Assembly (NCBI GenBank): GCA_030267965.1
Contig: BRYA01000362.1
Coordinates: 884 to 40,400, forward strand
DNA: 39,517 bases
Direction of reading: 5' to 3'
DNA from: Triparma columacea
Taxonomy: Eukaryota; Sar; Bolidophyceae; Parmales; Triparmaceae
A model generated the notes under the pieces. That model did no database searches and had not been told where the DNA came from. It saw only the letters and a list, made by a program, of their open reading frames with translations. The translations under genes were made by a program, and so were the position numbers. Shown here piece after piece: positions 1 through 9,674 of the stretch. The number at the start of each line of letters is the position of its first letter. The stretch's first letter is position 1.

Positions 1-2681
1 GCCTGGTACTTTCCTGCTTCGCAATTGATGCAGTCGTACTGGGAGAAGGAACCTTCAGTGGGTAGGTACTTGCCCACAGAGCAGCCAGTGCAAGTGGTGG
101 AGGAGTCAGCCTCAGTGTACTTCCCTTCAGGGCAGTTTGTGCAAGTCTCTGATTGAGAACTGCTGTAGGTGCCTGTTGAGAGTGAGTTAGATTGTGTTGA
201 AAGGAAAGGATTGGAGAGAAGTGGGGTGCTTACCTTTTAGGCAATCAGAACAAGTGTCAGAACCAGCAGATGAGAACTTTCCTGCAACACACTCTTCGCA
301 GTCAGAGATTGATGTGCCAGAGGTTGGGTTTGAGAAGCCAGCGTCGCAGCTGTAGAGGATACAGTTGTAAGAGTAGTAGGGAGGGCTTGCCATATTGTAT
401 GTACCCAAAGCAGGCCCTGTTGGGAGAGGCAGGAATAGGAATTGGTGCAGCAGTAACGTAAAGTGAGTTGTGGGGTTAGGAATGGTTCTACAGACTACAC
501 AGTCCTCATTCTCGTCTTACCTTGGATTGGAGTATTGGAGGAGTAGGGAGAAGGGCACGTATTGTGGATGGTGATGGTTCCGGCATTGTTGTAAATATCA
601 TCACCATCTCCTGTGGCTGCTGTGTTTGCAATGAAGCTCGTTCCGTAGGCATTCACAGTTCCTCCACTACTAGCAACATAAATTGCTCCACCTCCTCTAG
701 TAGTACTTGTAGCTCTATTGTTGGTGAAGACGCAGAGCTTCAAGTCGACTATGGCACCACTGTAAATGTAAACCCCTCCACCATAATTAGCATACCCCTT
801 GTCGAAGGTGAGAGCTCGGAGAATAAGTGTACCACTCCCAGTTCTAGACACCATCATCCCTCTTCTTGCATTCTCTCCATCCAACACACAGCTTGCGTTG
901 TCCTCCACACACTTGACCTCTCCATTCAAGCCAAATGTCCACAGCATGGTATAACTACTTGCACAAGTCCCCTCTGAGCCTTTATACGACCCAACAGCTA
1001 GAATGGCAGTGTCACCATTCGACATGATGGAGTTGCCAGTGTTGTCAGCGTCCCAATCATTATAATTACTGACCGTGTTGAACAGCCCGTTCATATCGAC
1101 CACATTCACCCCGCTCACTCCTGCTATGAGCAAGAAAAGGAGGAAAGCTAGATTGAATCCCCTAATTTTTGCCATCCCTTTGAAAGAGCCCAATTTTGGA
1201 TGTCTCATTCTGCTCTTTGTTTCTCCTCTTCTTCCCCACCTACCCTGCACCTTGCCGTGCCTTCTTTTGTTCTTCCCTTTCAACCCTCCCTCCGCCTTTA
1301 AGAACTTTGCCGCAATCACGAACAAAATTGCTGAGAGAAGGGTGTCCAGAGTGAGGCAGAGGCAAATCATCTCCACCCCTGAATTCCCCAAACCCTTGCT
1401 AGAACCGACCACACGCCTTGAACCAATGTTGGAGATTGTCTTCTTGCCAATTACAAAAGCGCACTCCATGTCGCGCAAAATGAAGTAGAAAGTGCTGTCC
1501 GGGCCAACGTCAAAGGAGACGACAATCAGCTTCCCACCTTCACCGGTTGTGAACGTGGAATTCTGCTGAGGAGAGGGGCTCGGGGAGGCTGCAATTCGCG
1601 GAGGGTAAGCAAGGCAGGCGCGCGTTAGCTACAGTCGGTGCATCATGGTTCCCTTCTCCCCAGCGCCCCGGCTCCTCACCTTGACCTGTTGTGCACTCCA
1701 CTCTAATCGTAGCGGTTGTCGCCAGTTGGTCGGCGAACGGAGTCGTGTTCAAAGAGGAGATGTTGGCGTTGCTGTCCAGATACCAGCGTTGCTTGCTACG
1801 GACGTCGGTGTCATGAATGACGGAGATGACAATCTGAGGAGAAACGAGGTCTGAAACGTCTGCGCTGGGATAGAGCGGTGGTGGGACGACTGCATAGAGC
1901 GATTAGTTTAGTTAATCATCGTGCAATATCTAACCGCTGCTTTCTCTCTTACTCACCTTTCGTCACAATCCCAACAATGTTGACAACGACGATGGGGGGG
2001 GGAGCTTTGGCTTGGGTCCTGCTGGTCGTGTTGGTCGTCGAAGCGCCCTGATTTGTCAGCAGCACAAGGTTGGGCCCCTCGTCGCCCTTAAACGAGTGGT
2101 CGGTGCTCACGAGAGCGGTAGGAAGTGCATGTACATCCAACTGCGAAGTGGTGACAATGGTGTCACCCTCGCCTCCAGGAGATGCTCCGTGGACTGGGTT
2201 GATCGTGGGGGATGGTGTGTTGACTACGATGGTGTGCGTTAGTATATATTTCGCACTACCTTCCCCCAAATCCCCCATCACCTCTACCACAGTTTATCTC
2301 ACCATATCCGACTTGTTTAAGCAGTGAACCTGCAGAGCCGGCGTGAAATACGATGATAAGGAAGAGGGATATCAACGAGATTATCCACGTCCTCCTCCAC
2401 CCCCCGACCTTTTCACCAGAGGCTGCTGGTCTTTGGAGATTAACTTCGGCTTCGACCTCAGGCATGATGCTTGGGTTCATGCCAGGGAGGTTCTCGTCGA
2501 TAACCAGGGGTTGGTAAACGTAGGCATGTCCGGAGTCCCCGCCTTTGTAGAACTTTGAGTCATCGATATCGTAGCCATGGTCATGGTTTGGAGAAGTTCC
2601 TGCCTCCTCGGTGGGATTGGTATGTTGGCTAAAGATTGATGAGTTACCCAGGGATCCGCTATCGGGCACGACTATAAGCAT
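1..2681 (-). CDS. Large membrane/surface protein with POMP-like and Cys-rich GCC2/GCC3-like repeats (3' partial)
   Basis: Six exons on the minus strand: 2303-2681, 1957-2223, 1680-1889, 521-1588, 234-416 and 1-172, the last running off the window. All five introns are GT-AG and all are phase 1. The ATG is at 2681. The N-terminal part is hydrophilic with one membrane segment (WIISLISLFLIIVFHAG). A soluble region follows, then a hydrophobic segment (MICLCLTLDTLLSAILFVIA), a basic stretch, and a signal-peptide-like segment starting at the Met at 1173-1175 (FNLAFLLFLLIAGVSG). After that come beta-helix repeats with the GGA[IV]Y and FxxN signatures of chlamydial polymorphic outer membrane proteins (GGAIYV, FTNN, FIAN), then CxxC-x-GK[YF] repeats like the GCC2/GCC3 or ephrin-receptor-like family. 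Function is unknown; a surface or adhesion role is inferred. The Met at 1175 could instead start a second gene, but the frame is open across all exons, so I prefer one gene. Confidence 0.7.
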
Positions 2682-3072
2682 TGACGAAGTCAGGTATATG
2701 TTAACCTAGGTTTAAAATACGCGGAATGGTAATGTACTGGGAAGAGAGCTAGGTGGGGGGTTTTGAAGCGGACTTGGGTTCGAAGGATTTCGGAATAATT
2801 CTGGGAATTCCAATTTGTGACTGTACTTTGGGTTACAATTAACCCTACGTAAAGGGTGTTTAAGGAATGTCCAGAGGCCCTTCCTCCGAGCTTCCAAGGA
2901 CTCTCTTGTCTCCCAATTTTTACAGTGCTGGTCAAAAAGGTGAAGATCCCCCGCCGCGGCGCCCCCAAAAAAGTCTCCGAGAACAGTTCCCCATGTATGT
3001 GTGCAAGACAAGTCAGGTGGTTCAACTCTTTAAACAATAACTTTAAATAATCCCACCAGTTTTAAATTCGTT
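2682..3072. other. Intergenic, no supported gene
   Basis: This 391 bp gap separates the start of the POMP/GCC2 gene from the stop of the CX9C gene. Both overlapping minus-strand reading frames here lack an ATG near their start and show no recognisable composition or motif. It probably holds the promoter of the POMP/GCC2 gene and the 3' UTR of the CX9C gene. Confidence 0.5.
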
Positions 3073-3306
3073 TCAACCGTTTGTATTTATTCGTAGTCTA
3101 CTTGCGTCTTCTCGTTCTAGTCTCCTTTCATTCCTCTTCACACATTCCTTCCACATATCAACAACGTCCTTACAGTTCTCCTCCCTGCTACCGTTCCTTG
3201 CTAAACACTTCTGTATAAGGCATGCGTTCTTTACGCACGCACTCTCGGCTGAACTTAAGTAGGGGGAACCGTTCTTGCCGGCGCCTTTGTAAATGAAGGG
3301 TGACAT
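3073..3306 (-). CDS. CMC4: Twin CX9C (CHCH) protein, CMC4-like
   Basis: A single-exon 77-residue protein starting at the ATG at 3306. An upstream in-frame Met at 3360 would add an unlikely Pro/Thr-rich leader. Cysteines lie at residues 24, 29, 34, 45 and 55: C24-x9-C34 and C45-x9-C55 form the twin CX9C of a CHCH domain. The extra middle Cys and the context ACLIQKCL...NCKDVV...KEC resemble CMC4 (p8MTCP1), which is about 70 residues long. Proteins of this family are imported into the mitochondrial intermembrane space by the Mia40 disulfide relay and fold as a disulfide-linked helical hairpin. No other small CHCH protein I can recall fits the ACxIQxCL core as well. Followed upstream by the GACT microsatellite. 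Confidence 0.82.
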   Translation of the reverse strand: MSPFIYKGAGKNGSPYLSSAESACVKNACLIQKCLARNGSREENCKDVVDMWKECVKRNERRLEREDASRLRINTNG

Positions 3307-3425
3307 TTGTTTTGAAGTGGGGGATGGAGGAGGGTGGGTGGGTGTAAGGGTTATACACAAGGGATGTTGAGAGAGGAGAGATGTTGAGAGTAGAGGGAGT
3401 AGAGGGAGAAGCGTGGGGGAGGGGG

Positions 3426-3564
3426 AGACTGACTGACTGACTGACTATCTGGCTGGCTCGCTAGATCGCTGGCTGACTGACTGACTGACTGATTGACTGA
3501 CTGACTGACCGACCGACCGACTGACTGACTGACTGACTGACTGACTGACTGACAGATAGACAGA
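3426..3564. repeat. (GACT)n tetranucleotide microsatellite, interrupted
   Basis: A run of GACT/CTGA units with diverged stretches (ggctggctcgctagatcg, gaccgaccgac) sits about 120 bp upstream of the CMC4-like start. Because four is not a multiple of three, the repeat reads as Ser-Gln-Ser-Val in more than one minus-strand frame, which creates false ORFs. Confidence 0.95.
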
Positions 3565-4547
3565 AAGGCTTGAGGCACCCCTCTTTGTGCCTCTGGTTCC
3601 TCTTCTTGCTCGCCTGTCTGGGGGGCTGTGGTAGGGTGTGTCGCGTAGGGTTATGCGTGACGTTTTGAAGTGGTTGGTTAGTTTGGGGTTGTAGTAAAGT
3701 TGTGTCTCGCAGAGTGAATGTGAATTTGAGGAGGGGTGAATCCCGCCCAAGTGAATCATACTTTAGCTTATGTGTGTAGTCTCAATAATGTTCCTCTTGG
3801 TGTTGTTGTGTATAAATGTGGTTGTTTATCTTGTCTTACGTACCTATTTAATGACGATGGAAAAGAAAGAAAAGAAGAAAATGGCAATCTGCTTCCTTCC
3901 TTTTCTCCTCCTTTTTCTCATTTTTCTGTAGTGTGAGTAAATCCCCCTTTTGTTCATTTGTATGTAATATATAGGTGTGATAGCTTCAATTAGTTGATGA
4001 ACGAGTGGGTTATGATGTTAATAGCTTATTGTAGTGTGTTTGAAGTGAAATATTTGGGGGTGATTCAACCCACCTCATCACAATCCGTCCGTGGCTTTGT
4101 CCATTATATACCTCTATAGACACATATACATACATATATACACTTATACCTCTTTAATATTATTGTATATATGTGGATACGGATTGATATACACACATTT
4201 ACGCCTTATACAACAAATTAATATTAACCATATTGAAGAAGAAAGACATGAACAACATTGAGAGAATATTTGAGGACATTGAGAGAACATCGATCACATC
4301 GAGCACATGGATCACGTCGAGGATATCGAGGACATCTTTGTGGGCACAAATATACACACATACACACAAACAACCTAAATACTCACCCACAAACCCCTCC
4401 TACCCACACACCCATCAACAGCAGAACAACCAACCAGAACAACAACAAACCAACCCGCCCACTCCATTTACCCCTCACCCCACCCTCTCTCTCCTCAATA
4501 AAGAAGATCGACATACTACACACCTCAAAACACACACAAGCCCAACC
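3565..4547. other. Intergenic, AT-rich leader region upstream of GUN4
   Basis: About 980 bp with no convincing gene. It is AT-rich between about 3940 and 4210 (TA-rich runs such as catacatatatac). At 4255-4340 it contains degenerate units of the type gagaacatcga / gaggacatcga. The last 200 bp are CA-rich and free of stops in the GUN4 frame, consistent with a 5' UTR. The 66-codon plus frame at 3736-3936 has no recognisable features. Confidence 0.5.
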
Positions 4548-5466
4548 ATGCACCCCTTCAATCTCCTTCTCTCCCTCCTCCTCCTCCCCCTAACCCCCGC
4601 TTTCCTTCTCCCCCCTCCCTCCCCTCCCCCTCTCCGTCTCTACGACGCCCCTCCCTCAACCTCCTCCCCCTCATCAACAGTAACCGACTGTGAGATCCCG
4701 ACTATTCTACCCTCAGATTGCGGTATGGACTACGTCCCGCTAGCTACCATGCTAGCGACGGGACAGCTTGCGGAGGCTGACCAGTTCACGAGAGATGCAC
4801 TTATTGAATTGTGTGGTGCGAAAGGGAAGGGTAGGACGTTCGTATACTTTACTGAAGTTAAAGATATACCAAATACTGATCTAGCTACGATGGAGAGACT
4901 CTGGAACAAGTTTAGCGGAGGTAAATTCGGGTATAGCGTACAGAGAGAGGTCTGGAGGAAACAGAAGGGGGACTTTGAGAAATTCTGTAGGAAAATCGGA
5001 TGGACTACCAAGGACGGGGAGGTCGAGAGGAAGGTAAGAAAATTAGGGGAACTGCCGGAAGGGTGTGTGGGAACTTGGGGGGGGATGATTTTTGTTTTCC
5101 AGAGTCTCGATGATCGCCAATTTCATGCTAATATTGAACGGGCTTGTAAACCCCGTGCTGAAATCAAACTTCTCTAATATATATATTGAGGGACCCTGGG
5201 AAAATAGATAACAACGAACAAAAATACACAACAACACCGCCCAACAACACCCTCCTTAACCCTTCCCCCCCCCCTCCCTCTTCCCCCTCCCTTCCTTTTA
5301 GTTGAAGTGGTTTGGTGCCTCCGAATTCATCTACGACGTAGCCAAGGCCCCAACCGGTCACTTACCTCTAACCTCCGCACTAAGAGGGACTGCGCTGCTT
5401 AAGAAACTTATGGAACACCCTGTTTGGGAGAATGATGACTGGAAAATAGAACCAGATAAAGAGTAA
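4548..5466 (+). CDS. GUN4: GUN4-like tetrapyrrole-binding protein, plastid-targeted
   Basis: Two exons, 4548-5033 and 5302-5466 (216 residues), joined in phase 0 by a 268 bp GT-AG intron. Residues 1-19 are a hydrophobic signal peptide followed by F19 (LTPAFLLP), an ASAFAP-like plastid entry site. This is why I start at 4548, although the frame stays open upstream. The GUN4 core spans residues 60-185: MDYVPLATMLATGQLAEAD, IPNTDLATMERLWNKFSGG, KFGYSVQREVW and, in exon 2, APTGHLP. In plants and cyanobacteria GUN4 binds protoporphyrin IX and Mg-protoporphyrin IX and stimulates magnesium chelatase, the first committed step to chlorophyll; the same role in the plastid stroma is inferred. Skipping the splice would give a truncated protein without the GHLP region. 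Confidence 0.92.
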
Positions 5467-6147
5467 GCGGAGAAAGGTATGGGGAGAGCAAGGGAATGGG
5501 GAGGGCAACAAACAAGGACAATGGACGGAACAAAAAAGGAGCATTTTGGGGGGGAGAGTTGGGGAGATGTGGGAGATTAAGAATACCAACCTTTCGGTAC
5601 AAGCTTTTGGTACCGCTTTGGGAACCGCTTTTGGTACCGCTTTGGAAATACCTAATGAAATACCACTCTCTCATATTGGAGTGGAATTAAAAAAACAAAA
5701 ATAACAAGGGAAAAATTTCGCATCATCGTTTTCTCCTACCTTTTATATTTCGCAGTGGTACATCCTACCGTAAGGTGTAGGTAGAGCACAATACGATTGT
5801 CGTTTTCCCCTATTTTCTGGTCAAATTTTACCTACTTTCCCCAAAGGGCTACTTGAGACCTTGCCAGACTTTGAGACGATTTGGGTATTATTTGCCAAGA
5901 GAACTGTATTAAAGCCTAGAATAACACTTTTTACAACATCAAAACGCTTCAAAATACAAACAACAATACTACTGCTTACACTATATCCAAACGCATTGTA
6001 GTTTGAGCTCAAATTTGGTCCTCAACAAAACTACATCGCCCAAATATCTAACTTTCAATCTCCTCCTCTCCATCTAAACATTCACGCCATACCCCAGCAT
6101 ACTCTAGCTCGAGCACTGTCAGTACTATTACTTTCATCCTTCACACA
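5467..6147. other. Intergenic between GUN4 and the LRR gene
   Basis: About 680 bp with no supported gene. It contains short direct repeats at 5596-5646 and a second copy of a GGTAC-type word near 5756. A 63-codon minus-strand frame at 5821-6012 has no recognisable feature and is not reported as a gene. Confidence 0.45.
5596..5646 (+). repeat. Short GGTACC/GCTTT direct repeats
   Basis: Four imperfect 11-13 bp units in a row (ggtacaagctttt, ggtaccgcttt, gggaaccgctttt, ggtaccgcttt) lie 130 bp downstream of the GUN4 stop. No function is evident. Confidence 0.75.
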
Positions 6148-6909
6148 ATGCCCCACTCAGCAGTGTACTCTGGCATAGAGACATTCATTGATGATCATGA
6201 ACTCACAGAGGTGACTTTTGCAAAGGGAGTGACGTCGATTGGCGATAGCGCCTTCAGCGGATGCTCCTCCCTCGCAGCGATCAGCATCCCGGACGGAGTG
6301 ACGTCGATTGGCGTCAGCGCCTTCAGCAGATGCTCCTCCCTCGCAGCCATCACCATCCCGGACACAGTGACGAAGATAAGCGTTGGCGCCTTCTGGCGAT
6401 GCTCCTCCCTCGCTGCCATCGCAATCCCGGACTCATTGACGACGATTGGCAACTACACCTTCTACGAATGCTCCTCCCTCGCAGTCATTACAATCCCGGA
6501 TGGAGTGACGACGATTGGCCAATACGCCTTCTTGGGATGCTCCTCCCTCACAGCCATCACAATCCCGGACTCAGTGACTGCGATTCACCATGGCGCCTTC
6601 AACGGATGCACAGCCCTAATGAGACTCAGTTTATCTCCTGCCGTTTCCGTCAGTACCTACTGCTTCTCAAACTGCGCTGCCCTACTCTCTGCCGCTGCCG
6701 AACAAAACATGACTGTCAAGGACCTCCTCCATTCTAGGTGGTACGCCATACGTGAACGCGTCACCGTTCTGACCTGCCTCAAGACACTCTTTACTACCCA
6801 AAAAAAGAGGAAGCGACAGGACGGAGGTGAAGCGCAAACACTTGGGGTAACTGCAACACGCAAGAGGCTCCCGAAGGTTATGTGGAGAGTTATTCTGGAA
6901 TTTCTGTAA
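6148..6909 (+). CDS. BspA-type (LRR_5) leucine-rich repeat protein
   Basis: Intronless, 253 residues, ATG at 6148. Residues about 20-165 are six to seven copies of a 23-residue repeat of the form VTSIGDSAFSGCSSLAAISI-PDG, the BspA/LRR_5 pattern. At the DNA level the unit is 69 bp and still highly similar between copies, so the array expanded recently or is kept uniform. The C-terminal 60 residues lack repeats, are basic (TQKKRKRQ) and end in an F-box-like tail (LPKVMWRVILEFL). There is no signal peptide. Such LRR proteins are a large, fast-changing family in unicellular algae and mediate protein-protein contacts; the partner is unknown. Confidence 0.8.
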   Translation: MPHSAVYSGIETFIDDHELTEVTFAKGVTSIGDSAFSGCSSLAAISIPDGVTSIGVSAFSRCSSLAAITIPDTVTKISVGAFWRCSSLAAIAIPDSLTTIGNYTFYECSSLAVITIPDGVTTIGQYAFLGCSSLTAITIPDSVTAIHHGAFNGCTALMRLSLSPAVSVSTYCFSNCAALLSAAAEQNMTVKDLLHSRWYAIRERVTVLTCLKTLFTTQKKRKRQDGGEAQTLGVTATRKRLPKVMWRVILEFL

Positions 6910-7071
6910 CCTCTAAAATCAATGTTGAACAAATGTAGGCAAGAAAAGTTTCATAGTCTTTAGCTCTTTTCAGAAGCGACATGCTCATGCTGCTCCCTGA
7001 GCTATTTTAGAGTAGCTCTTACAAGTGCGTAAGAAAAAAGGCTGTTGTTTTGGGTTACAACCCTGCCCTTG

Positions 7072-8721
7072 TTATCTCCCCTTCAGCTCCCTACTCTCCT
7101 CTTCTGTCATTGGTGGTTGGTAATCCACAAAGTCGACCCAGAATCTGCCTACCTCGTTCATCCCCATCCTCTCCTCCGTTCTCCCGTCCCCTCCCCCCTG
7201 TGCCTTTACGAGTTTGCCCTCCCCCCCCTCCCCCCCCCCTCTCCACCTCAAGTACTCCCCCTTCCCCCACCCCGCGTTCCCGCTTAGGAGTCTAGTCCCC
7301 CCTCCCTGCCTCCCCATGTTCCTTTCGTCGTCAACTTCAAACTCCTGTTTTTTCCCCATCCCCTTCCCCCCCGCGTCAAAGCCTCCCCAGAACCCCTGTC
7401 CCATCCACCCCCCCGTCCCTGCCGCCTGGAAGCCCATGGCGTTGTAGCCCCCCTTAACTCCCCCTCCCCTCCTCCCGTACATCCCCCATACGCAGCTGTC
7501 CTTCCACCCTCCCCTACCCCTGTTCCCTCCCACCCTCCCTTCAACTTCCTTGATCCTTTCGTTTTCCGCCGCCAGGTAGTACTCCCTCCCTTCCCTTTCG
7601 AAGCCCACCGTTACCCACCCCTTGAAAACCTTCCCCTTCCCCCCCCCGTTGTTCATCCTCCCGGCCCTCCTAACGACCCTCCTAACTTTGTCGTTGTTAA
7701 CGTCCGCCGTCCCCTCCAGTTCAATCAGCATATCATTCTGCCTACCAAGTGTCTCGTTCATAACCTGAGACGCGCCCTTTAACGCAAGCAGACCAGAGGA
7801 AAGCGAGGCGAGGTCGGACTCCTGCCTCTCCAACATCTCTTGCACTTGAAGGTCTTGAGAACCCGCGTTGTCTTCACCTGAATATACACCAACAGTCTCG
7901 CCTCTGTCACCCGTCACCCCCCCTCCCCCCCATCCCCCTACCCCTCCCATCCCTACCCCACCCCCTACCTCCCCTTCCTCGGTTTCTCTCTTAGCCCCTC
8001 TCATAAGTTCCTCCCACTCGTCACCTCTACTAATCTTACTCCTCCAAAACTCACCCTCTTTCCTAATCCCCCATTCCCCCTCTACACCTTCAGCTTTACC
8101 TAAGTCCGAACTAAGTTTAACCCAAAGTCCCTCAAGTACCTCACCCATAAGTCGACTCTCCTCAACACCCTTAACCTCTAATGCAACGAGTACATTCTGA
8201 GTGTAGTTGTTTAGACTTTCCAACGCACCCATGGTTAAATCACCACAACCTGACAGCTCGTAGGGAACACCTGACCGGGTAACGAGCAAACGTTGAGACT
8301 CTAAACTCCTCCTCCCCGTCGTTGTTGTTGTGTGTGTATTTGTGTTTGTGTTTGATGTTTGTTTCTCCCCCTTTGTTCTTCCTATTTCTTTATCAAGTTC
8401 CCTACTACTTGACATAACGAAGGTATTATAAGCCCATCCACCCCAACTACCCATGCCACGAAGTATCCTATCACTCTTGGTTAGGAGGTAAGTAGAGTTG
8501 GTAGACAAGTCTTGGGCGTTTGTGATCTGCCTGCTTTGATTCTCTAGGGATTCGTTTATGTTATTTGCAACCGAAAGCGCCTCGGCTAGGGAAGTTGATG
8601 CCTGGGGCGGCTCGAACATACTGCCGCTGCCTGGTGAGGGTGAGGGGATGGAAGATGAGGTGGAGAGGGATTGAGATGGGGAGGCGCCTGAGAATAACTC
8701 ATTTCTTTGAGCGTTTGACAT
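7072..8721 (-). CDS. Qbc-SNARE (SNAP-25/SNAP-29-like) with Gly-rich C-terminal extension
   Basis: Intronless, 549 residues, ATG at 8721. The N-terminal Ser/Pro-rich 40 residues precede a Qb-type SNARE helix at about 44-92 (NESLENQSRQITNAQ, then LLTKSDRILRGM, with a likely zero-layer Gln near 62). A second SNARE helix of Qc type lies at about 290-356 (LQVQEMLERQESDLASLSSG, then NETLGRQND with the likely zero-layer Gln at 328, then VRRVVRRAGRM). Two SNARE motifs without a membrane anchor define Qbc-SNAREs, which supply two of the four helices in a fusion complex. The linker lacks an obvious palmitoylated Cys cluster. Unusual is the 190-residue Gly/Arg-rich tail after the Qc helix, rich in WGG and YGRRGGG; it resembles no domain I know. 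The identification rests on heptads and context, not alignment. Confidence 0.68.
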   Translation of the reverse strand: MSNAQRNELFSGASPSQSLSTSSSIPSPSPGSGSMFEPPQASTSLAEALSVANNINESLENQSRQITNAQDLSTNSTYLLTKSDRILRGMGSWGGWAYNTFVMSSSRELDKEIGRTKGEKQTSNTNTNTHTTTTTGRRSLESQRLLVTRSGVPYELSGCGDLTMGALESLNNYTQNVLVALEVKGVEESRLMGEVLEGLWVKLSSDLGKAEGVEGEWGIRKEGEFWRSKISRGDEWEELMRGAKRETEEGEVGGGVGMGGVGGWGGGGVTGDRGETVGVYSGEDNAGSQDLQVQEMLERQESDLASLSSGLLALKGASQVMNETLGRQNDMLIELEGTADVNNDKVRRVVRRAGRMNNGGGKGKVFKGWVTVGFEREGREYYLAAENERIKEVEGRVGGNRGRGGWKDSCVWGMYGRRGGGVKGGYNAMGFQAAGTGGWMGQGFWGGFDAGGKGMGKKQEFEVDDERNMGRQGGGTRLLSGNAGWGKGEYLRWRGGGEGGEGKLVKAQGGGDGRTEERMGMNEVGRFWVDFVDYQPPMTEEESRELKGR

Positions 8722-9036
8722 TCTTTTTTAGGAATTTTGGACGAATGTGTATTTAAGTACGTATAGATGAGAGAATTGAAGAGATTTGGCTTGTTTCTGA
8801 GGAATAATGAGCCCGTTTTTGACCCAAGTTCTCAATTCTCAAGGAATTTTCCAACATTCTTCTGGTGAGGGTTTTACCGTGGAACTAAGAAAAAGAAGGA
8901 AGGAGGGGTAGGGGAAGGGGAATATGGGGGAAGTCATTTCAACGATAATACGAAACTATCGAGGAAGACGTGCAATCTAACACAAATCTACATCATTTCC
9001 TCCACCTCCCCCCGATAGACTTTAGCAAATCATATT
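8722..9036. promoter_or_regulatory. Divergent intergenic region between SNARE and unknown gene
   Basis: These 315 bp separate two ATGs facing away from each other, so they should hold both promoters. I see no clear TATA box and no other gene. A purine-rich stretch (gaaaaagaaggaaggagg) lies at about 8888-8935. Confidence 0.45.
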
Positions 9037-9471
9037 ATGGAGTCAATTCGTGCGATTCAGGAGTTGGTCGACGAGCACAAGGAGAAAATGCCAACAGGAG
9101 TGGTTACTAGTGTGATGGAGGGGTGTCAAAAGGCCTACAACTCGCAGCCAAAGCTATACCAGCTAACCTGGACAATGGTCGACTCTTCAGCTCATATTGT
9201 TGAACCTCAGGACGAGCCAAACTTTGCGGAAGTCAAGCTCACGCACAAGACACAGACGCTCACTGTCGAGGCGGTCGATTATATACCTCGCGCTGAATAC
9301 GGTCGTGGTACATCCATGGAAATGCCACATAGTGGCATAATATTCGAAGGTTGGTTGAAGAAGTCGACACCCTTTGTCGAAATGGACAGTGACCCTTTTG
9401 CCAATAGGGACCACATGGTCATCATCCATTCCATCGTGCCTTTCAAGTCAAAACGGGCTCGCGAGGAATGA
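9037..9471 (+). CDS. Conserved-looking small protein of unknown function
   Basis: Intronless, 144 residues, ATG at 9037. The composition is that of a normal soluble protein, with no signal peptide, membrane segment or Cys pattern. It starts with an amphipathic helix (IRAIQELVDEHKEKM), then has a mixed alpha/beta region, and ends in a basic tail (KSKRAREE). I do not recognise the family. Codon use and the divergent partner 315 bp away support a real gene. Confidence 0.6.
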   Translation: MESIRAIQELVDEHKEKMPTGVVTSVMEGCQKAYNSQPKLYQLTWTMVDSSAHIVEPQDEPNFAEVKLTHKTQTLTVEAVDYIPRAEYGRGTSMEMPHSGIIFEGWLKKSTPFVEMDSDPFANRDHMVIIHSIVPFKSKRAREE

Positions 9472-9561
9472 TTGAGAAGCTCACCTGCCGCATGCACAAA
9501 ATGTAGCCACGTTTGGTGTCGTCCAAAGCCCTACCCGAACCTGTATATTGCTTAGTTTGTG

Positions 9562-9577
9562 TAACCCTAACCCTAAC
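9562..9577 (-). repeat. Telomere-like (TTAGGG) short interstitial repeat
   Basis: taaccctaaccctaac is two and a half TTAGGG units on the minus strand. It lies between two genes just outside the left edge of the tandem duplication. It is too short to be a telomere. Confidence 0.6.
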
Positions 9578-9608
9578 TGTATTGTAGCTTCAAGAGTGGT
9601 AAAAAAAT

Positions 9609-9646
9609 AAGCAATTTGATGTACATGGAATTCTGAAAAATTGCTT
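9609..9646. terminator. 3' inverted repeat downstream of ankyrin-MYND gene A
   Basis: Nine-base perfect inverted arms AAGCAATTT (9609-9617) and AAATTGCTT (9638-9646) with a 20-base loop, about 30-65 bp past the stop of the minus-strand gene. The same hairpin, loop included, occurs at 11043-11080 in copy B. It could be an RNA 3'-end structure; that function is inferred. Confidence 0.5.
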
Positions 9647-9674
9647 ACAGCCGCCGCATACTGTATTGTTTCGT

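Noticed and set aside
2690..3050. Overlapping ORFs of about 64-115 codons on both strands
   Set aside because: The minus-strand frames have no ATG start, and none of the frames has a splice partner or a recognisable motif.
3351..3759. Ser-Gln-Ser-Val repeat proteins on the minus strand
   Set aside because: They are the GACT microsatellite read in two different frames; a tetranucleotide repeat gives the same peptide in every frame.
4233..4547. Upstream in-frame extension of GUN4
   Set aside because: Low-complexity Thr/His/Pro reading of a CA-rich leader; starting at 4548 gives a proper signal peptide.
7868..8200. Pro/Ser-rich plus-strand ORF
   Set aside because: Antisense shadow of the Gly/Glu-rich linker of the SNARE gene.
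9562..9577. Telomere or chromosome end
   Set aside because: Only two and a half units, with genes on both sides.
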